A DNA stretch of 64,000 nt from JAFGBI01 sp964454025. Its GTDB lineage: Bacteria > Myxococcota_A > Polyangia > Polyangiales > Polyangiaceae. The notes beneath the pieces were generated by a model. The model saw only the letters and a program-made list of their open reading frames with translations. It ran no database searches and had not been told where the DNA came from. The stretch is from NCBI GenBank assembly GCA_964454025.1, contig CAYVRP010000002.1, positions 77,538 through 141,537 of the forward strand. The letters run 5' to 3'. The position numbers were made by a program, and so were the translations under genes. Of the stretch, positions 1 to 9,298 are shown in pieces. The number at the start of each line of letters is the position of its first letter. Position 1 is the stretch's first letter.

Positions 1-1104
1 CCGCGCACCAACACGATCTTCCTCGCCATCGGGGGCGTTCTCGCCTCCTTCATCGGGACCACGGGCGCCGCGATGTCGCTCATCCGGCCCCTCCTGAACG
101 TGAACCGCCAGCGCACGCTCCGCGTCCACACCGTGGTGTTCGCGATCTTCGTCATCGCCAATTGCGGCGGGCTGCTCACGCCGCTCGGGGATCCGCCGCT
201 GTTCCTCGGGATGCTGCGGGGGGTGCCGTTCCTGTGGACGCTGAAGCTCTTCCCGGCCTGGCTCTTCGTCAACGGGTTGCTCCTCTTCACGTACTACGCG
301 CTCGACCGCCGCTACCACGCCGCCGAACCGGCGGCGGCGCTCGCCCGCGACGCGCGCGAGCTCGAGCCGATCCGGATCCGGGGCAAGCTCCACCTGGTGT
401 GGCTCCTCGGCGTGGTGCTCGCGGTCGCGCTGGCGCCGTCGGTGGATCTGCACGCCATCGGCGAGGGTCACGCGGGTTTCCGCGCCTGGATCCCGCTGCG
501 GGAGCTCGTCATGCTCTCGCTCGCGGGGCTCTCGCTCGCGACCAGCGATCGCGAGATCCGGTGGGTCAAGAACGAGTTCGGCTGGGGCCCCATCCTGGAG
601 GTCGCCGCGCTCTTCATCGGCATCTTCCTCGCCATGGTCCCGGCCCTGGCCTACCTCGGGCAGGTGGCGCCGTCCCTGCCGCTCGACGAGTACACGTTCT
701 TCCTGTTCACCGGGGCGCTGAGCGCCGTGCTCGACAACGCGCCGACCTACGCGACCTTCTTCGAGATGGCGCGGAGCCTCGGCGGCGAGCCCGCCGTCGC
801 GGGGGTGCGCGAGCTCTACCTCACGTCGATCAGCCTGGGGGCCGTGTTCTGCGGGGCCATCACCTACATCGGCAACGGGCCGAACTTCATGGTCAAGTCG
901 ATCGCGGACGCGAGCGGCGTCGCGATGCCGAGCTTCGGCGGCTACTTCCTGTGGGCCCTCCGCTTCCTGGTCCCGGTGCTCGCGCTGATGGTCCTGGTCG
1001 TCATCGCCCCGCCGCTCCCCCTCAAGGCGCTCGGGGCGGTCCTCACGCTGGGCTGGATCGCCTGGACGTGGAGGGCGCGACCGGCCGCCACCACCGGGAC
1101 CTGA
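1..1104 (+). CDS. sodium:proton antiporter / citrate-type permease, 5' end missing
   Basis: The reading frame is open from the first base, so the N-terminus lies upstream of the window; at least 367 residues are present. It is a polytopic membrane protein with about eight visible hydrophobic segments. The stretch GDPPLFLG, the segment with LDNAPTYATFFEMA, and the later GNGPNFMVK are characteristic of the Na+/H+ antiporter branch of the ion transporter (CitMHS/ArsB/NhaD) superfamily. By family it would exchange Na+ for H+ across the inner membrane. The first in-frame ATG in the window (73) lies inside a membrane segment, so it is not the start. The next gene follows about 48 bases on in the same direction and seems unrelated. 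The substrate cannot be fixed from sequence alone. Confidence 0.8.
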   Translation, partial: PRTNTIFLAIGGVLASFIGTTGAAMSLIRPLLNVNRQRTLRVHTVVFAIFVIANCGGLLTPLGDPPLFLGMLRGVPFLWTLKLFPAWLFVNGLLLFTYYALDRRYHAAEPAAALARDARELEPIRIRGKLHLVWLLGVVLAVALAPSVDLHAIGEGHAGFRAWIPLRELVMLSLAGLSLATSDREIRWVKNEFGWGPILEVAALFIGIFLAMVPALAYLGQVAPSLPLDEYTFFLFTGALSAVLDNAPTYATFFEMARSLGGEPAVAGVRELYLTSISLGAVFCGAITYIGNGPNFMVKSIADASGVAMPSFGGYFLWALRFLVPVLALMVLVVIAPPLPLKALGAVLTLGWIAWTWRARPAATTGT

Positions 1105-1151
1105 GCCGCTCGCTTGGGCGCGCCCGGGACCGCGGCTGGACCGACATCGTC

Positions 1152-2759
1152 ATGGGAAGACGACCGCGCGCGGAGCTCGGGACCTGGGGCGCCTGCCTGC
1201 TCGCAGCCTGCGCGCCGCGCCCGGGCGGCGGCGCGGCGCCGGCGAGCCCCCCGGCGACCGCCGCGGCGGCCTCCGCGGCGAGCCCGTCCCCCGCCGCGCC
1301 GGCGGCGGCCAGCGCGGCCGTCACCTCGGCGAGCGCGCCGGTGCCCTCGTCGCACTGGGAGTCGCCCGCCGACGGGGCGCCGCGCATCGGGAGCGTGAAG
1401 CACTCGACCTTCGTCTGGGCGGAGCCGCTGCGCGCCCGGGACCGGCTCGCCATCGGGCGGCTCCGCCTCGGAACCACCGTGCGGCTCAAGACGGGCCGCC
1501 CCGTGCCCGGCTCGGGCTGCCACGGCGACTGGTTCGAGATCGAGCCGTTCGGGTTCGTCTGCGCCGACGACACCACGACCCGTGACTTCTCCACGCCCTA
1601 CTGGCAGGCCCTCGCCGACGTCGCGCCCGCGGACGGGCCGTTCCCCTACCGGTACGCCTTCTCCACCGGCGCGCCGATGTACCACCGCGTCCCGACGGAG
1701 CGGGAGCAGCACCTCAACGAGCACTGGTCCTACGGTCCCGTGCGCACCTTCCGCCCCCTCGGCCGCTGGTCGGAGGGGCACGAGGCGCTGGTGATCAAGG
1801 ACCCGGCTCAGCCCATCGAGCCGACCGATCCGCTCCCGGCCTACCTCGCCGACCACGCGACCATCCCCGGCTCGCCCTACAGGTCGCGCGCGCCCAAGGC
1901 GCAGGAGCTCCCCGCGGGCTCGGGCGTGGCCTACGCCCGCGCCTTCGCGGCGGCGGGCCGCACCTGGCTGTTGACCCCCGAGCTGCTCCTGGTGCCCGCC
2001 GATCGCGTCTTCCCCTACGCACGATCGAGCTTCCATGGCGTCGAGCTCGACGGCGAGGTGCGCCTGCCGCTCGCCTGGGTGCGGAGCGCGGGGGAGCCGC
2101 GGCTCGCTCGCGGAGCGGACGGCACCTTCGCGCCCGCGGGCCCGCCCTTCGGGGAGCGCACCCCGGTGCCGCTCACGGGCCAGCGCGCGCGGCAGGGCAA
2201 GCACGACTTCTGGGAGACCCGCGAACCCGGCGTGTGGCTCGAGGAGCGCGACGGAGCGGTGGTCGTGGAGGCGGTGACCCGGCTGCCCGGCAACCTCGAT
2301 CCCGACGAGCGCTGGCTCGACGCGCGGATCCTCACCGGCTACGCGGTGGCCTACGTCGGCCTGGAGCCGAAGTGGACGACGCTCTGGTCCCCCGGCAAGG
2401 GTGGGGTCCCGGTGGCGGGGAACGATCCCATCAAGTTCGCGACGACCTCGGTCGGGATCTTCACCTTCCAGTGGAAGGAGAAGGTGGCGACCATGTCCCC
2501 GGATCCGGGAACGCCGACGGTGTTCTGGTTCGCGGACGTGCCGCACATCCAGTACGTCCAGGGTCCGCTCGCGCTGCACGTCACCTACTGGCACGAGCGC
2601 TTCGGCTGGCCCATGAGCGCCGAGTGCATGAACTTCTCACCGCTCGACGGCGAGTGGCTCCACCGCTTCACCGAGCCGCCCCTCCCGCCGGGCTGGAACG
2701 CCGTCCGCGGCAGCGCGCTCACCGGCCGCGCCTCGCGCGTCGTGATCCGGCCGCGCTGA
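1152..2759 (+). CDS. L,D-transpeptidase-like (YkuD) lipoprotein with altered SHGC motif
   Basis: A 535-residue protein. The start at 1152 is chosen because it directly precedes a short lipoprotein signal with lipobox LAAC (Cys20); the long open frame upstream of it overlaps the antiporter. An Ala/Pro/Ser-rich linker (about 21-75) is followed by an SH3-like region, then a C-terminal YkuD-type domain ending in a W-L/P-rich tail (FTEPPLPPGW) like myxobacterial L,D-transpeptidases. Known members crosslink peptidoglycan through a Cys in an (S/T)HGC motif with an upstream His. Here the upstream H476 and Cys492 are visible, but the motif reads MSAECMN, so the His and Gly before the Cys are Ala and Glu. 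It is probably anchored in the envelope. Reduced or altered activity is possible. Confidence 0.72.
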   Translation: MGRRPRAELGTWGACLLAACAPRPGGGAAPASPPATAAAASAASPSPAAPAAASAAVTSASAPVPSSHWESPADGAPRIGSVKHSTFVWAEPLRARDRLAIGRLRLGTTVRLKTGRPVPGSGCHGDWFEIEPFGFVCADDTTTRDFSTPYWQALADVAPADGPFPYRYAFSTGAPMYHRVPTEREQHLNEHWSYGPVRTFRPLGRWSEGHEALVIKDPAQPIEPTDPLPAYLADHATIPGSPYRSRAPKAQELPAGSGVAYARAFAAAGRTWLLTPELLLVPADRVFPYARSSFHGVELDGEVRLPLAWVRSAGEPRLARGADGTFAPAGPPFGERTPVPLTGQRARQGKHDFWETREPGVWLEERDGAVVVEAVTRLPGNLDPDERWLDARILTGYAVAYVGLEPKWTTLWSPGKGGVPVAGNDPIKFATTSVGIFTFQWKEKVATMSPDPGTPTVFWFADVPHIQYVQGPLALHVTYWHERFGWPMSAECMNFSPLDGEWLHRFTEPPLPPGWNAVRGSALTGRASRVVIRPR

Positions 2760-2773
2760 GCGCGGTCGCGTCC

Positions 2774-5700
2774 TCAGCCGACCAGGCAGACCTCGCTCAG
2801 CCCCGGCCCCACCCGGCGGACCTCGACGCGCACGGGGATGCGTTCCTTCATCTCCTCCACGTGGGTGACGAGCCCGACCTTCCGCCCCTGGCTGTGCAGG
2901 GCGTCGAGCGCGCGCATCACGTGGCGCAGGGTGTCGCCGTCGAGGCTGCCGAACCCCTCGTCGATGAAGAGGGTTTCGATGGCGTGACCGCCGCTCACCA
3001 GGGCGCTCAGCCCGAGCGCCAGGGCGAGGGAGACGAGGAAGGTTTCGCCGCCGGAGAGCGTGTGCACGGGGCGCTCCGCGTCGTAGCCGTCGTGGTCCAC
3101 CACCACGAAGTGCATCGACGCCGGGAGCTGTCGGAGCTCGTAGCGGGGGGTGATGGCGGTGAGGTGCCGGTTGGTCTGCACCAGGAGCAGCTCGAGCGAG
3201 AGCTGCTGCGCCAGGGCGCGGAACGCCTTGCCCTCGCCGACCCCGAGGAGCTGGTAGAGCTGCTCCCACCGGCCAGCGACCTCCTGCTGCGCCGCGATCG
3301 CGCCGTCGAGCCGCGTCCCCTCCGCGCGCCGCTCGTCGTCCTGCCGGAGGCGCTCGGCGAGGGCGCCGCCCTCGACCTGCAGCGCCTCGCGCCGGGCGTC
3401 GAGCCCCCGCTGGACGCGCGTCAGCCACGCGAGCAGCTCCGCGCCCGGCGCCGCGGCGAAGTCGACCGGAGCCGGCCCCGCGTCGAGCGCGAGCGGCGCG
3501 AGCGCCTGCGCGCAGGCGGGGCCCAGCTCCGCGAGCGACCGCGCCGCCTGCGCGGCCGCGTCCCGCGCCGCCTGCCGCCGGTTCGCGAGCCCGGTGCGCG
3601 CCTCCCGGGCCTGGCCGAGCGCCGCCTCGAGCTCGGTCCGAGCCCGGCGCGCCGCCTCGAGCTCGTCCTGCCAGCGCGCGCGCACGAGCGCGCCCGGCTC
3701 GCCCTCGAGCACCTGCCGCCGCTCCTCCGCCACCACCTCCACCTCCTTCCGCAGCGCCGCGTGCTGCTCGTCCTGGCGCTGGAGCGCGGCGGCCACGGCC
3801 TTCACCTCCGCCTCCTGGCCCTCGACGGCACGCGCGAGGGGCGCGAGGGCGAGGCGCAGCTCGCCGACGGCCTGCTCGGTGACCGCGTGTTGCTCCAGCG
3901 CCGCGCGCTGCTCCTCGAGGAACGGCTCCCCCCGCGCCTCGAGCGGCGCCCGCCACTCGGCGACGGCCCAGAGCGGCGCGAGCTTCCGCTCCGCCTCCGC
4001 CCGTCCGTCCTCGCTCGACCGAGCCTCCTCCTCCAGGTGCGCGAGCGACTCCCGGAGCCGCCGGAGCTCCCCGGAGCTCTGCTCGAGCTCGAGCTCGAGC
4101 GCCGGCAGCGCCTGGCTGGCCTCGAGCCGGGCCTGGAGCCGCGCACGGAGCGCAGCGACGGCGTCCGGCGTCACGCACGCGAGCACCTCCGGATCCTCGA
4201 CCCGGAGGGCCTCCAGCGCGGGCTCGAGGCGGGTGAGCTCCTCGACCGCCTGCGCCTGCACGGCGCGCGCGCGCTGCTCCTGCTCCCGGAGGGCATCACG
4301 CTCGGCGACGGCGGCGTCGCGCTCGCTCCGCAGCGCCTCCACCTGCTCTCGCAGCGCCGCCTCGGTGAGCGCCCGGTACGGGTGCGACGTCGCGCCGCAC
4401 ACGGGGCAGGGCTGGCCCTCCTCGAGCCGCGCGCGCAGCCGCGCGACCGCGCCCTCCGCGACCTCCGCTCCCGCGCCGTAGGCCCGCTCGGCGTGCTCGA
4501 CGCGCTCGTTCGCCGCGGCGAGGCCGGAGGCCAGCCCGGCGGCCACCCGCGCGGCGTCGTCCCGCCGCTGGCGAGCCGCGGCGATGGCGCCGCCGAGCTC
4601 GAGCTGTCGCTCGCGCCGCGCGAGCTCCTCCAGGCGCCCCGGCAGCCGGGCAACCTCGACGCCGACGAGCCGGCCCGCGACCTCCGCGAGCCGCCGGCGC
4701 ACGTCCTCCTCGGCAGCGACCGCGGCGGGCAGCCCGACCCGGACCTGCTCGATGCGCTCCCCGAGCTCGCGCCGCCGGCGGTGCTGCGCGAGGTAGCACG
4801 AGAGCTGCTCCGCTACGAACCGCCGCGCGCGCGCCAGCGGCGCGAGGTGCGCCGGGGCGGCGAGCCACTCCTCGCGCTCGCCGAGCTCACGCTCACGGCG
4901 CGCGAGGTCCTCGCGCGCCCGCACCAGCTGCGCCTCGCGGTCGAGCTGCGCCTGCCGCTGGCGGGCGAGCGCGTCCCCCTGGGCGGCGAGCGTCGCGCTC
5001 AGGGTGGCGATCCGGGCGTCGAGCTCGATGGCGCGGTCGAGCGCGGGCTGCAGCGCCTGCCAGCGCTGCTCGAGCGCCGCCTGCGCCCCCGCGCGCGCCG
5101 CCACCTGGGGCTCGAGCGCCTCGATCTGCGCCGTGGCCTCCGCCAGCGCGGGCTCGACGGCGGCCGCCTCGGCCTCGACGCGCTGCCGCTCGAGCGCGAG
5201 CTGGCGCGCGCCCTCCACCCGCTCCGCGGAGCCAGCGATGGCCAGGAGCTCGGCCGTGACGCGCGCGCGCGCGGTCTCCGCCGCCGCGCGCTCCTCGGCC
5301 CCGAGCAGGGGCAGCGCCTGGCGCCGCTCGCGCAGCTCGTCGAGGCGGTGCGTCTCCGCGCCCTTGCGCTCGGCGATCGCCTTGCCGATCCGCGCGTAGA
5401 GCTCGGTCCCGGTGAGCCGCTCCAGGATGGTCGCGCGCTCGTCGGCCACGTTGCTCTTGAGGAACGCCGCGAACTGACCCTGGGCGAGGAGCACGGTCCG
5501 GGTGAACTGGGCGAAGTCGAGCCCCAGCAGCTCCTGGATGCGCTCCGCGCACTCCTTCTTGCGATCGAAGAGGATCTTGCCGGTCGCGGCGTCGGCGAGC
5601 CACGTCTCCTCCTGCGAGGCCGCCCCCTTGCGCTTGGGTGCCCGGTAGCCCCAGTGAGCGCGATAGGCCACGCCGTCACCGGCGACGAACTCGACCTCGG

Positions 5701-5983
5701 CGAAGGCGGTGCGGGTGCCGCGCCGGACCAGGTGCGCGGCGTCCCTGACGCTCACCGCGCCGAGAGCGCTCGGGAAGGTGATCCCCTGCGCGACCGCGTC
5801 CGCGAGCCGGGGGACCTGGTGGTACAGCGCGAGGCACAGGGCGTCGAGCAGCGAGCTCTTCCCCGCCCCGGTGGGGCCGACGATGGCGAAGATGCCGGCC
5901 GAGCGCAGCGGCTCCTGGTCCAGCCGTACCGTGAAGCGCCCGAGCGAGGCGACGTTCTCGCCGCTGATGGACAGGATCCTCAC
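2774..5983 (-). CDS. sbcC: exonuclease subunit SbcC
   Basis: A 1069-residue SMC-like ATPase, the large subunit of the SbcCD (Mre11/Rad50-type) nuclease that opens DNA hairpins and processes double-strand ends. Visible parts in order: N-terminal Walker A GPTGAGKSS (residues 36-44), long Arg/Glu/Ala-rich coiled coil, zinc-hook CPVC (Cys526, Cys529) at the apex, second coiled coil, ABC signature LSGGE (about 970) and Walker B LFIDEG (about 1000). The start is a GTG at 5983 that overlaps the sbcD stop by four bases (GTGA), giving the normal VRILSISGENVASLG N-terminus; longer readings run into sbcD. The length and domain order are usual for the family. It is cotranscribed and probably translationally coupled with sbcD. 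Confidence 0.95.
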   Translation of the reverse strand: MRILSISGENVASLGRFTVRLDQEPLRSAGIFAIVGPTGAGKSSLLDALCLALYHQVPRLADAVAQGITFPSALGAVSVRDAAHLVRRGTRTAFAEVEFVAGDGVAYRAHWGYRAPKRKGAASQEETWLADAATGKILFDRKKECAERIQELLGLDFAQFTRTVLLAQGQFAAFLKSNVADERATILERLTGTELYARIGKAIAERKGAETHRLDELRERRQALPLLGAEERAAAETARARVTAELLAIAGSAERVEGARQLALERQRVEAEAAAVEPALAEATAQIEALEPQVAARAGAQAALEQRWQALQPALDRAIELDARIATLSATLAAQGDALARQRQAQLDREAQLVRAREDLARRERELGEREEWLAAPAHLAPLARARRFVAEQLSCYLAQHRRRRELGERIEQVRVGLPAAVAAEEDVRRRLAEVAGRLVGVEVARLPGRLEELARRERQLELGGAIAAARQRRDDAARVAAGLASGLAAANERVEHAERAYGAGAEVAEGAVARLRARLEEGQPCPVCGATSHPYRALTEAALREQVEALRSERDAAVAERDALREQEQRARAVQAQAVEELTRLEPALEALRVEDPEVLACVTPDAVAALRARLQARLEASQALPALELELEQSSGELRRLRESLAHLEEEARSSEDGRAEAERKLAPLWAVAEWRAPLEARGEPFLEEQRAALEQHAVTEQAVGELRLALAPLARAVEGQEAEVKAVAAALQRQDEQHAALRKEVEVVAEERRQVLEGEPGALVRARWQDELEAARRARTELEAALGQAREARTGLANRRQAARDAAAQAARSLAELGPACAQALAPLALDAGPAPVDFAAAPGAELLAWLTRVQRGLDARREALQVEGGALAERLRQDDERRAEGTRLDGAIAAQQEVAGRWEQLYQLLGVGEGKAFRALAQQLSLELLLVQTNRHLTAITPRYELRQLPASMHFVVVDHDGYDAERPVHTLSGGETFLVSLALALGLSALVSGGHAIETLFIDEGFGSLDGDTLRHVMRALDALHSQGRKVGLVTHVEEMKERIPVRVEVRRVGPGLSEVCLVG

Positions 5984-7263
5984 GCGCGTCCCCCCCCGGT
6001 CCGAACCTGGGCCACGACCTCCGCGAACGCGGCCGTGAGCTCCGGCGGCGGCGGCGCGCCGTACTTGCGCACCCACGCGGTCGAGAAGAGCTGGAGGGGC
6101 GCCGTCTCCGCGCCGAGCGTGAGCGCCAGCACGCCCTCCGCGGACGCCTCCCCGGCGGCTGGCCCCTCGCCCGAGCGCAGCAGCCGGAGCGAGCGCACGA
6201 GGCGCAGGGGCTTGTCGCGGCAGAGCGCCTCCACGCGAGCCGGCAGATCCCCGACGGTCCCGTCGTCGACGACCTGCAGCTCCACCAGCGGCTGGAGCGC
6301 GCTCGGCCGGGCCGCGTGGTCCGCCCAGGGCACCGCCGCCACGGCGCGCTCGAGCTCGTCCCAGGTGCCGGCCACCTCGGGGAGGCGGAGCAGCGCGACC
6401 GCCTGGGGCACGGCGATCTCCGTCACCGTGAGCGCCCCGGCGGCCCCGTCCGTCCCCGGATCCCCAAGCTCGACCAGCAGCACGTGGTGCGCGTACCGCC
6501 GCTCGTCGAAGCCGATGCTGAAGGGGCTGCCGCTGTAACGGATCCGCGGCGAGCCGACCTGCTGGCCCCGGTGCAGATGCCCGAGGGCGAGGTAGTCCAG
6601 CCCCGCGGCGATCGCGTCCGCGCCGATCCCGTCGATGCCACCGACCAGGAGCTGCTCGCTCCCGCTCTTCTCGCCCCGGCTCAGCGTGAGGTGCCCCATG
6701 CCCACGACGGGCTTGCCGGGGGCGAGCTCCCGGGCGCGCCGCAGGAGGCGCCCGTGGAAGGCGGCGAGGCTGCGCTCGTAGGCCTGCGCGAGCGGCTCGC
6801 CCTCGGCGGGCCGGCAGTCGAGATCGCCGACCCGCATGAACGGCACCGCCAGGCAGGCGCCGAGCGCGGCGCCGCCACCGTCGCGGATGACGACCACCGC
6901 CTTGTCCTCCACGTCCGGCGCCCGCTCGTCGAGCCCACCGACCAGGTGGATCCGCCCGAGGGCCTGGCCGTAGGGGCGCGCGATCTCGAGGCGCAGCGCG
7001 GAGTCGTGGTTGCCCCCCGTCAGGATGGCGGTGACGCGCGGGCAGTCACGGCAGAGGTCGACGAGGAAGTCCGCCAGCAAGCGCTGCGCGGCGCTCGACG
7101 GGTTGGCGACGTCGAACACGTCGCCGGCGACCAGCAGCGCGTCGACGCCGAGCTCGCGACACTGCCCGCGCAACCAGTCGAGGACGCGCGCCTGCTCCTC
7201 CAGCCGGCCATGCCCGGCGAGATCGAGCCCCAGGTGCCAGTCGGAGGTGTGGAGCAGGCGCAT
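5980..7263 (-). CDS. sbcD: exonuclease subunit SbcD (Mre11-type phosphoesterase)
   Basis: A 427-residue metallophosphoesterase, the nuclease subunit partnering SbcC. The five phosphoesterase motifs are visible: SDWHLG at residues 7-12, GDVFD, GNHDS, MGH and the late LGHLH. The C-terminal capping/coiled-coil-binding part follows. The ATG at 7263 gives MRLLHTSDWHLG, the canonical N-terminus, whereas the frame open upstream has no homologous look. It is the first gene of the sbcD-sbcC operon on the minus strand, and its stop codon is embedded in the GTG start of sbcC. Confidence 0.95.
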   Translation of the reverse strand: MRLLHTSDWHLGLDLAGHGRLEEQARVLDWLRGQCRELGVDALLVAGDVFDVANPSSAAQRLLADFLVDLCRDCPRVTAILTGGNHDSALRLEIARPYGQALGRIHLVGGLDERAPDVEDKAVVVIRDGGGAALGACLAVPFMRVGDLDCRPAEGEPLAQAYERSLAAFHGRLLRRARELAPGKPVVGMGHLTLSRGEKSGSEQLLVGGIDGIGADAIAAGLDYLALGHLHRGQQVGSPRIRYSGSPFSIGFDERRYAHHVLLVELGDPGTDGAAGALTVTEIAVPQAVALLRLPEVAGTWDELERAVAAVPWADHAARPSALQPLVELQVVDDGTVGDLPARVEALCRDKPLRLVRSLRLLRSGEGPAAGEASAEGVLALTLGAETAPLQLFSTAWVRKYGAPPPPELTAAFAEVVAQVRTGGGRA

Positions 7264-7581
7264 GCCGAGCAGTCTAGGGTCCCGCCGCGGGCCGGGGAAC
7301 GACTCCGGGTAGTCCGCGGCACGCGGAGCGGAGCCTGCCACGACCCTGCGACGCCGGCCGTCGCAGGCGCGCCGGGCACCGCGCGCTCGACGCGTCGGCC
7401 CACGCCTCTGGTGCCGGTGAGCGGCGGCGCAGGGCGGCGACCGCGCGCGCGAGCATCCCCCGGCGCCGGGGACCACCCGGCGCGACACCGGCAGCGGGCG
7501 CACCGCGGCTCGCGCCGGGCCCGACCCGAGCCGGGTCCGGCCGCGCGCGCCCCGACCCGGCTCGTCCGGCGTTCGCGCCGG
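7264..7581. other. intergenic region upstream of sbcD
   Basis: This 318-base stretch lies between the sbcD start and the end of the next minus-strand gene, so it should hold the sbcDC promoter. It is very GC-rich. I see no convincing -35/-10 pair, no SOS-box-like palindrome, and no gene or repeat that I can support. Confidence 0.5.
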
Positions 7582-9159
7582 TCACTGCCGTTCGTAGAAG
7601 GTGATGCTCACGCCGCCGCCGGCCATGCCGGGTTCGGAGCTCAGGTAGGTGTTGTCGTTGAGGAAGTCGAAGTCGCCGTCGACGCGGGCCTCGAACCACG
7701 GGATGAGCCCGCCCATCGCCCCACAGTTTCGGACCAGGATGAACTCACCGTTGTTCGGGGCCAGGGTGTACCAAGCGTCGAGCGAGCCAGAGAGCTGGTA
7801 GTCGGCCCCACCGTCGAGGATCGCGCCTTCGACCCGGCCGGTCGTGGTCCCCCCCGTGATGGGGATGATGTTGCGGCTGCCGTACTTGGCGTTGGGGATC
7901 GAGAACGACGCTCCCAGGGAGACAGACTCGGTGAACACCGTCGCCCCCCGGCTCCCGGTGTTGGTGTTGCAGTCCCACGGCTGCCCCGGCACCCCCTGCG
8001 GCTTGGTGATCTGCACGCGCGGCTCCCCCGCCGCCACCTCGGAGACGTCGTACACGTCGAGCCGGAGCGCGCCCGCCGTGACCTCGCGGGTGGCCACGAA
8101 CATCCCGGTGTTGAGGAAGGCCCAGCTCCCGGTGGTGGTCGCCTCGAAATCGGGGATCACCCGCGGGGTCGCGCCCTCGCCCGGGGCGACACCGCAGCTG
8201 CGCACGAAGATCCGGGAGCCATCGCTGGCCTCCAGGACGTTGATCCCCTGGTACTCGATGACCCCGTTGGCGAGGGTGAGCTCGTATTCCAGGCCCCCGG
8301 TCAGCACGGAGCCGCTCAGGCGGTCGCCGCTGATGGTCCCGCCGCTCACGGCGAGGAGGCGCCGGTGCCCGTACGGGGTGTTGCCGACGTCGTAGGTGTC
8401 GCGGATGTCGAGCGTGATGGTGAAGGCGAGCTCGCCCCTCGTCGGGGCCGGGATCCCTTCCGCCATGCCGCAGGCCCACCCGGGATCGGGCACGATCGTG
8501 GCCTCTTCCGAGGTGCCGCCCCCCGTCTCCGCCCCACCGGAGGTGGCCCCACCCTCGGCCGCCCCACCCGAGGTGGCGCCGCCGGTGGTGTCCCCGCCGC
8601 TGCTGGTGCCGCCCGTGGCGACGCCGCCCGTCGCGCCCCCGCCGCAGCTGGTCCCGCCCGAGTCTCCACCGGTGCTGGGGATCCCCCCGGTCGGACCGAA
8701 GCCGCCGGTGGAGAGGCCCGCCGACCCGCCGGCGAACACGCCGCCGGTGCCACCGGTGGGCATGCCGCCGCTGCCACCGGTGGGCACGCCACCGGTGCCG
8801 CCCGCGGTCACGCCACCCGTGGTCAAGGGGGCTCCGCCGCTGGGGGTCCCGCCGCCGCTCGCGCTTCCCCCGCTCGAGCCTCCCGCGCCCAGCGCGCCCG
8901 AGCCCCCGGCAGGGACGCCGCCGCTGCCCGAGGCCCCCGTCGCCAGCGATCCGCCGGAGGAGGCGCCGGCACCGCCGGTCGACGGCGACGACGGCGTGCC
9001 CGCGTCCTCGCCACACCCCGCCGACAGGGACATGGCCGCGCCGAGCAACGCCCCGCGCCACCCGAGCGCACGAGCCCTGGCCCCGCAGGCCGCGGCAGCC
9101 GCGCGCGTCCCGCAAGGCCGCTGGAACATCGCGTGCGCGAAGGTGTGGTCGCTCATCAT
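7582..9159 (-). CDS. secreted lipoprotein with Gly/Thr-rich linker and two DUF3237-like modules
   Basis: A 525-residue exported lipoprotein. The start at 9159 (ATG ATG) is supported by a strong ribosome-binding site AGGAGG (9166-9171) with six-base spacing. A signal region ends in lipobox LSAGC. About 140 residues of low-complexity linker rich in TGG, SGG and GGT triplets follow, then two homologous modules of about 130 residues. Each module ends in the pattern GG(L/A)(E/D)Y...DG..I.VR.CG, which resembles the DUF3237 beta-barrel fold. Function is unknown. By architecture the modules are held away from the membrane by the linker. The same linker type recurs in the GH30 lipoprotein near 56 kb. 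The DUF3237 assignment rests on pattern resemblance only. Confidence 0.7.
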   Translation of the reverse strand: MMSDHTFAHAMFQRPCGTRAAAAACGARARALGWRGALLGAAMSLSAGCGEDAGTPSSPSTGGAGASSGGSLATGASGSGGVPAGGSGALGAGGSSGGSASGGGTPSGGAPLTTGGVTAGGTGGVPTGGSGGMPTGGTGGVFAGGSAGLSTGGFGPTGGIPSTGGDSGGTSCGGGATGGVATGGTSSGGDTTGGATSGGAAEGGATSGGAETGGGTSEEATIVPDPGWACGMAEGIPAPTRGELAFTITLDIRDTYDVGNTPYGHRRLLAVSGGTISGDRLSGSVLTGGLEYELTLANGVIEYQGINVLEASDGSRIFVRSCGVAPGEGATPRVIPDFEATTTGSWAFLNTGMFVATREVTAGALRLDVYDVSEVAAGEPRVQITKPQGVPGQPWDCNTNTGSRGATVFTESVSLGASFSIPNAKYGSRNIIPITGGTTTGRVEGAILDGGADYQLSGSLDAWYTLAPNNGEFILVRNCGAMGGLIPWFEARVDGDFDFLNDNTYLSSEPGMAGGGVSITFYERQ

Positions 9160-9258
9160 TCCTGTCCTCCTCGCGTCAAAGTCACCGCGGTGACGATCCG
9201 CGGCCGGCGTCCTCACCGGGCGCTCGCGCTTCTCTAGCATCACGACCGGCGGTCTCGA

Positions 9259-9272
9259 GCCGCAATTGCGGC
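9259..9272. promoter_or_regulatory. perfect 14-base palindrome, candidate operator
   Basis: GCCGCAATTGCGGC reads identically on both strands. It lies about 100 bases upstream of the lipoprotein start (9159) and about 350 bases before hypF, nine bases from a second inverted repeat. An AT core inside GC-rich flanks is typical of a dimeric repressor site, but chance palindromes occur and the binding protein is unknown. Confidence 0.35.
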
Positions 9273-9280
9273 CGCTCCGG

Positions 9281-9298
9281 GGGGACAAAATTGTCCCC
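9281..9298. promoter_or_regulatory. inverted repeat GGGGACAA-AA-TTGTCCCC, candidate operator
   Basis: Two perfect 8-base arms are separated by AA. The AT-rich centre stands out in this GC-rich DNA, and the site is in the divergent region between the lipoprotein gene and hypF. It may be an operator for either gene. The regulator is unknown. Confidence 0.4.

Noticed and set aside
2234..6538. Plus-strand open frame of more than 1400 codons across sbcC
   Set aside because: It is a GC-driven shadow of the SbcC coiled coil, which has all expected motifs on the minus strand.
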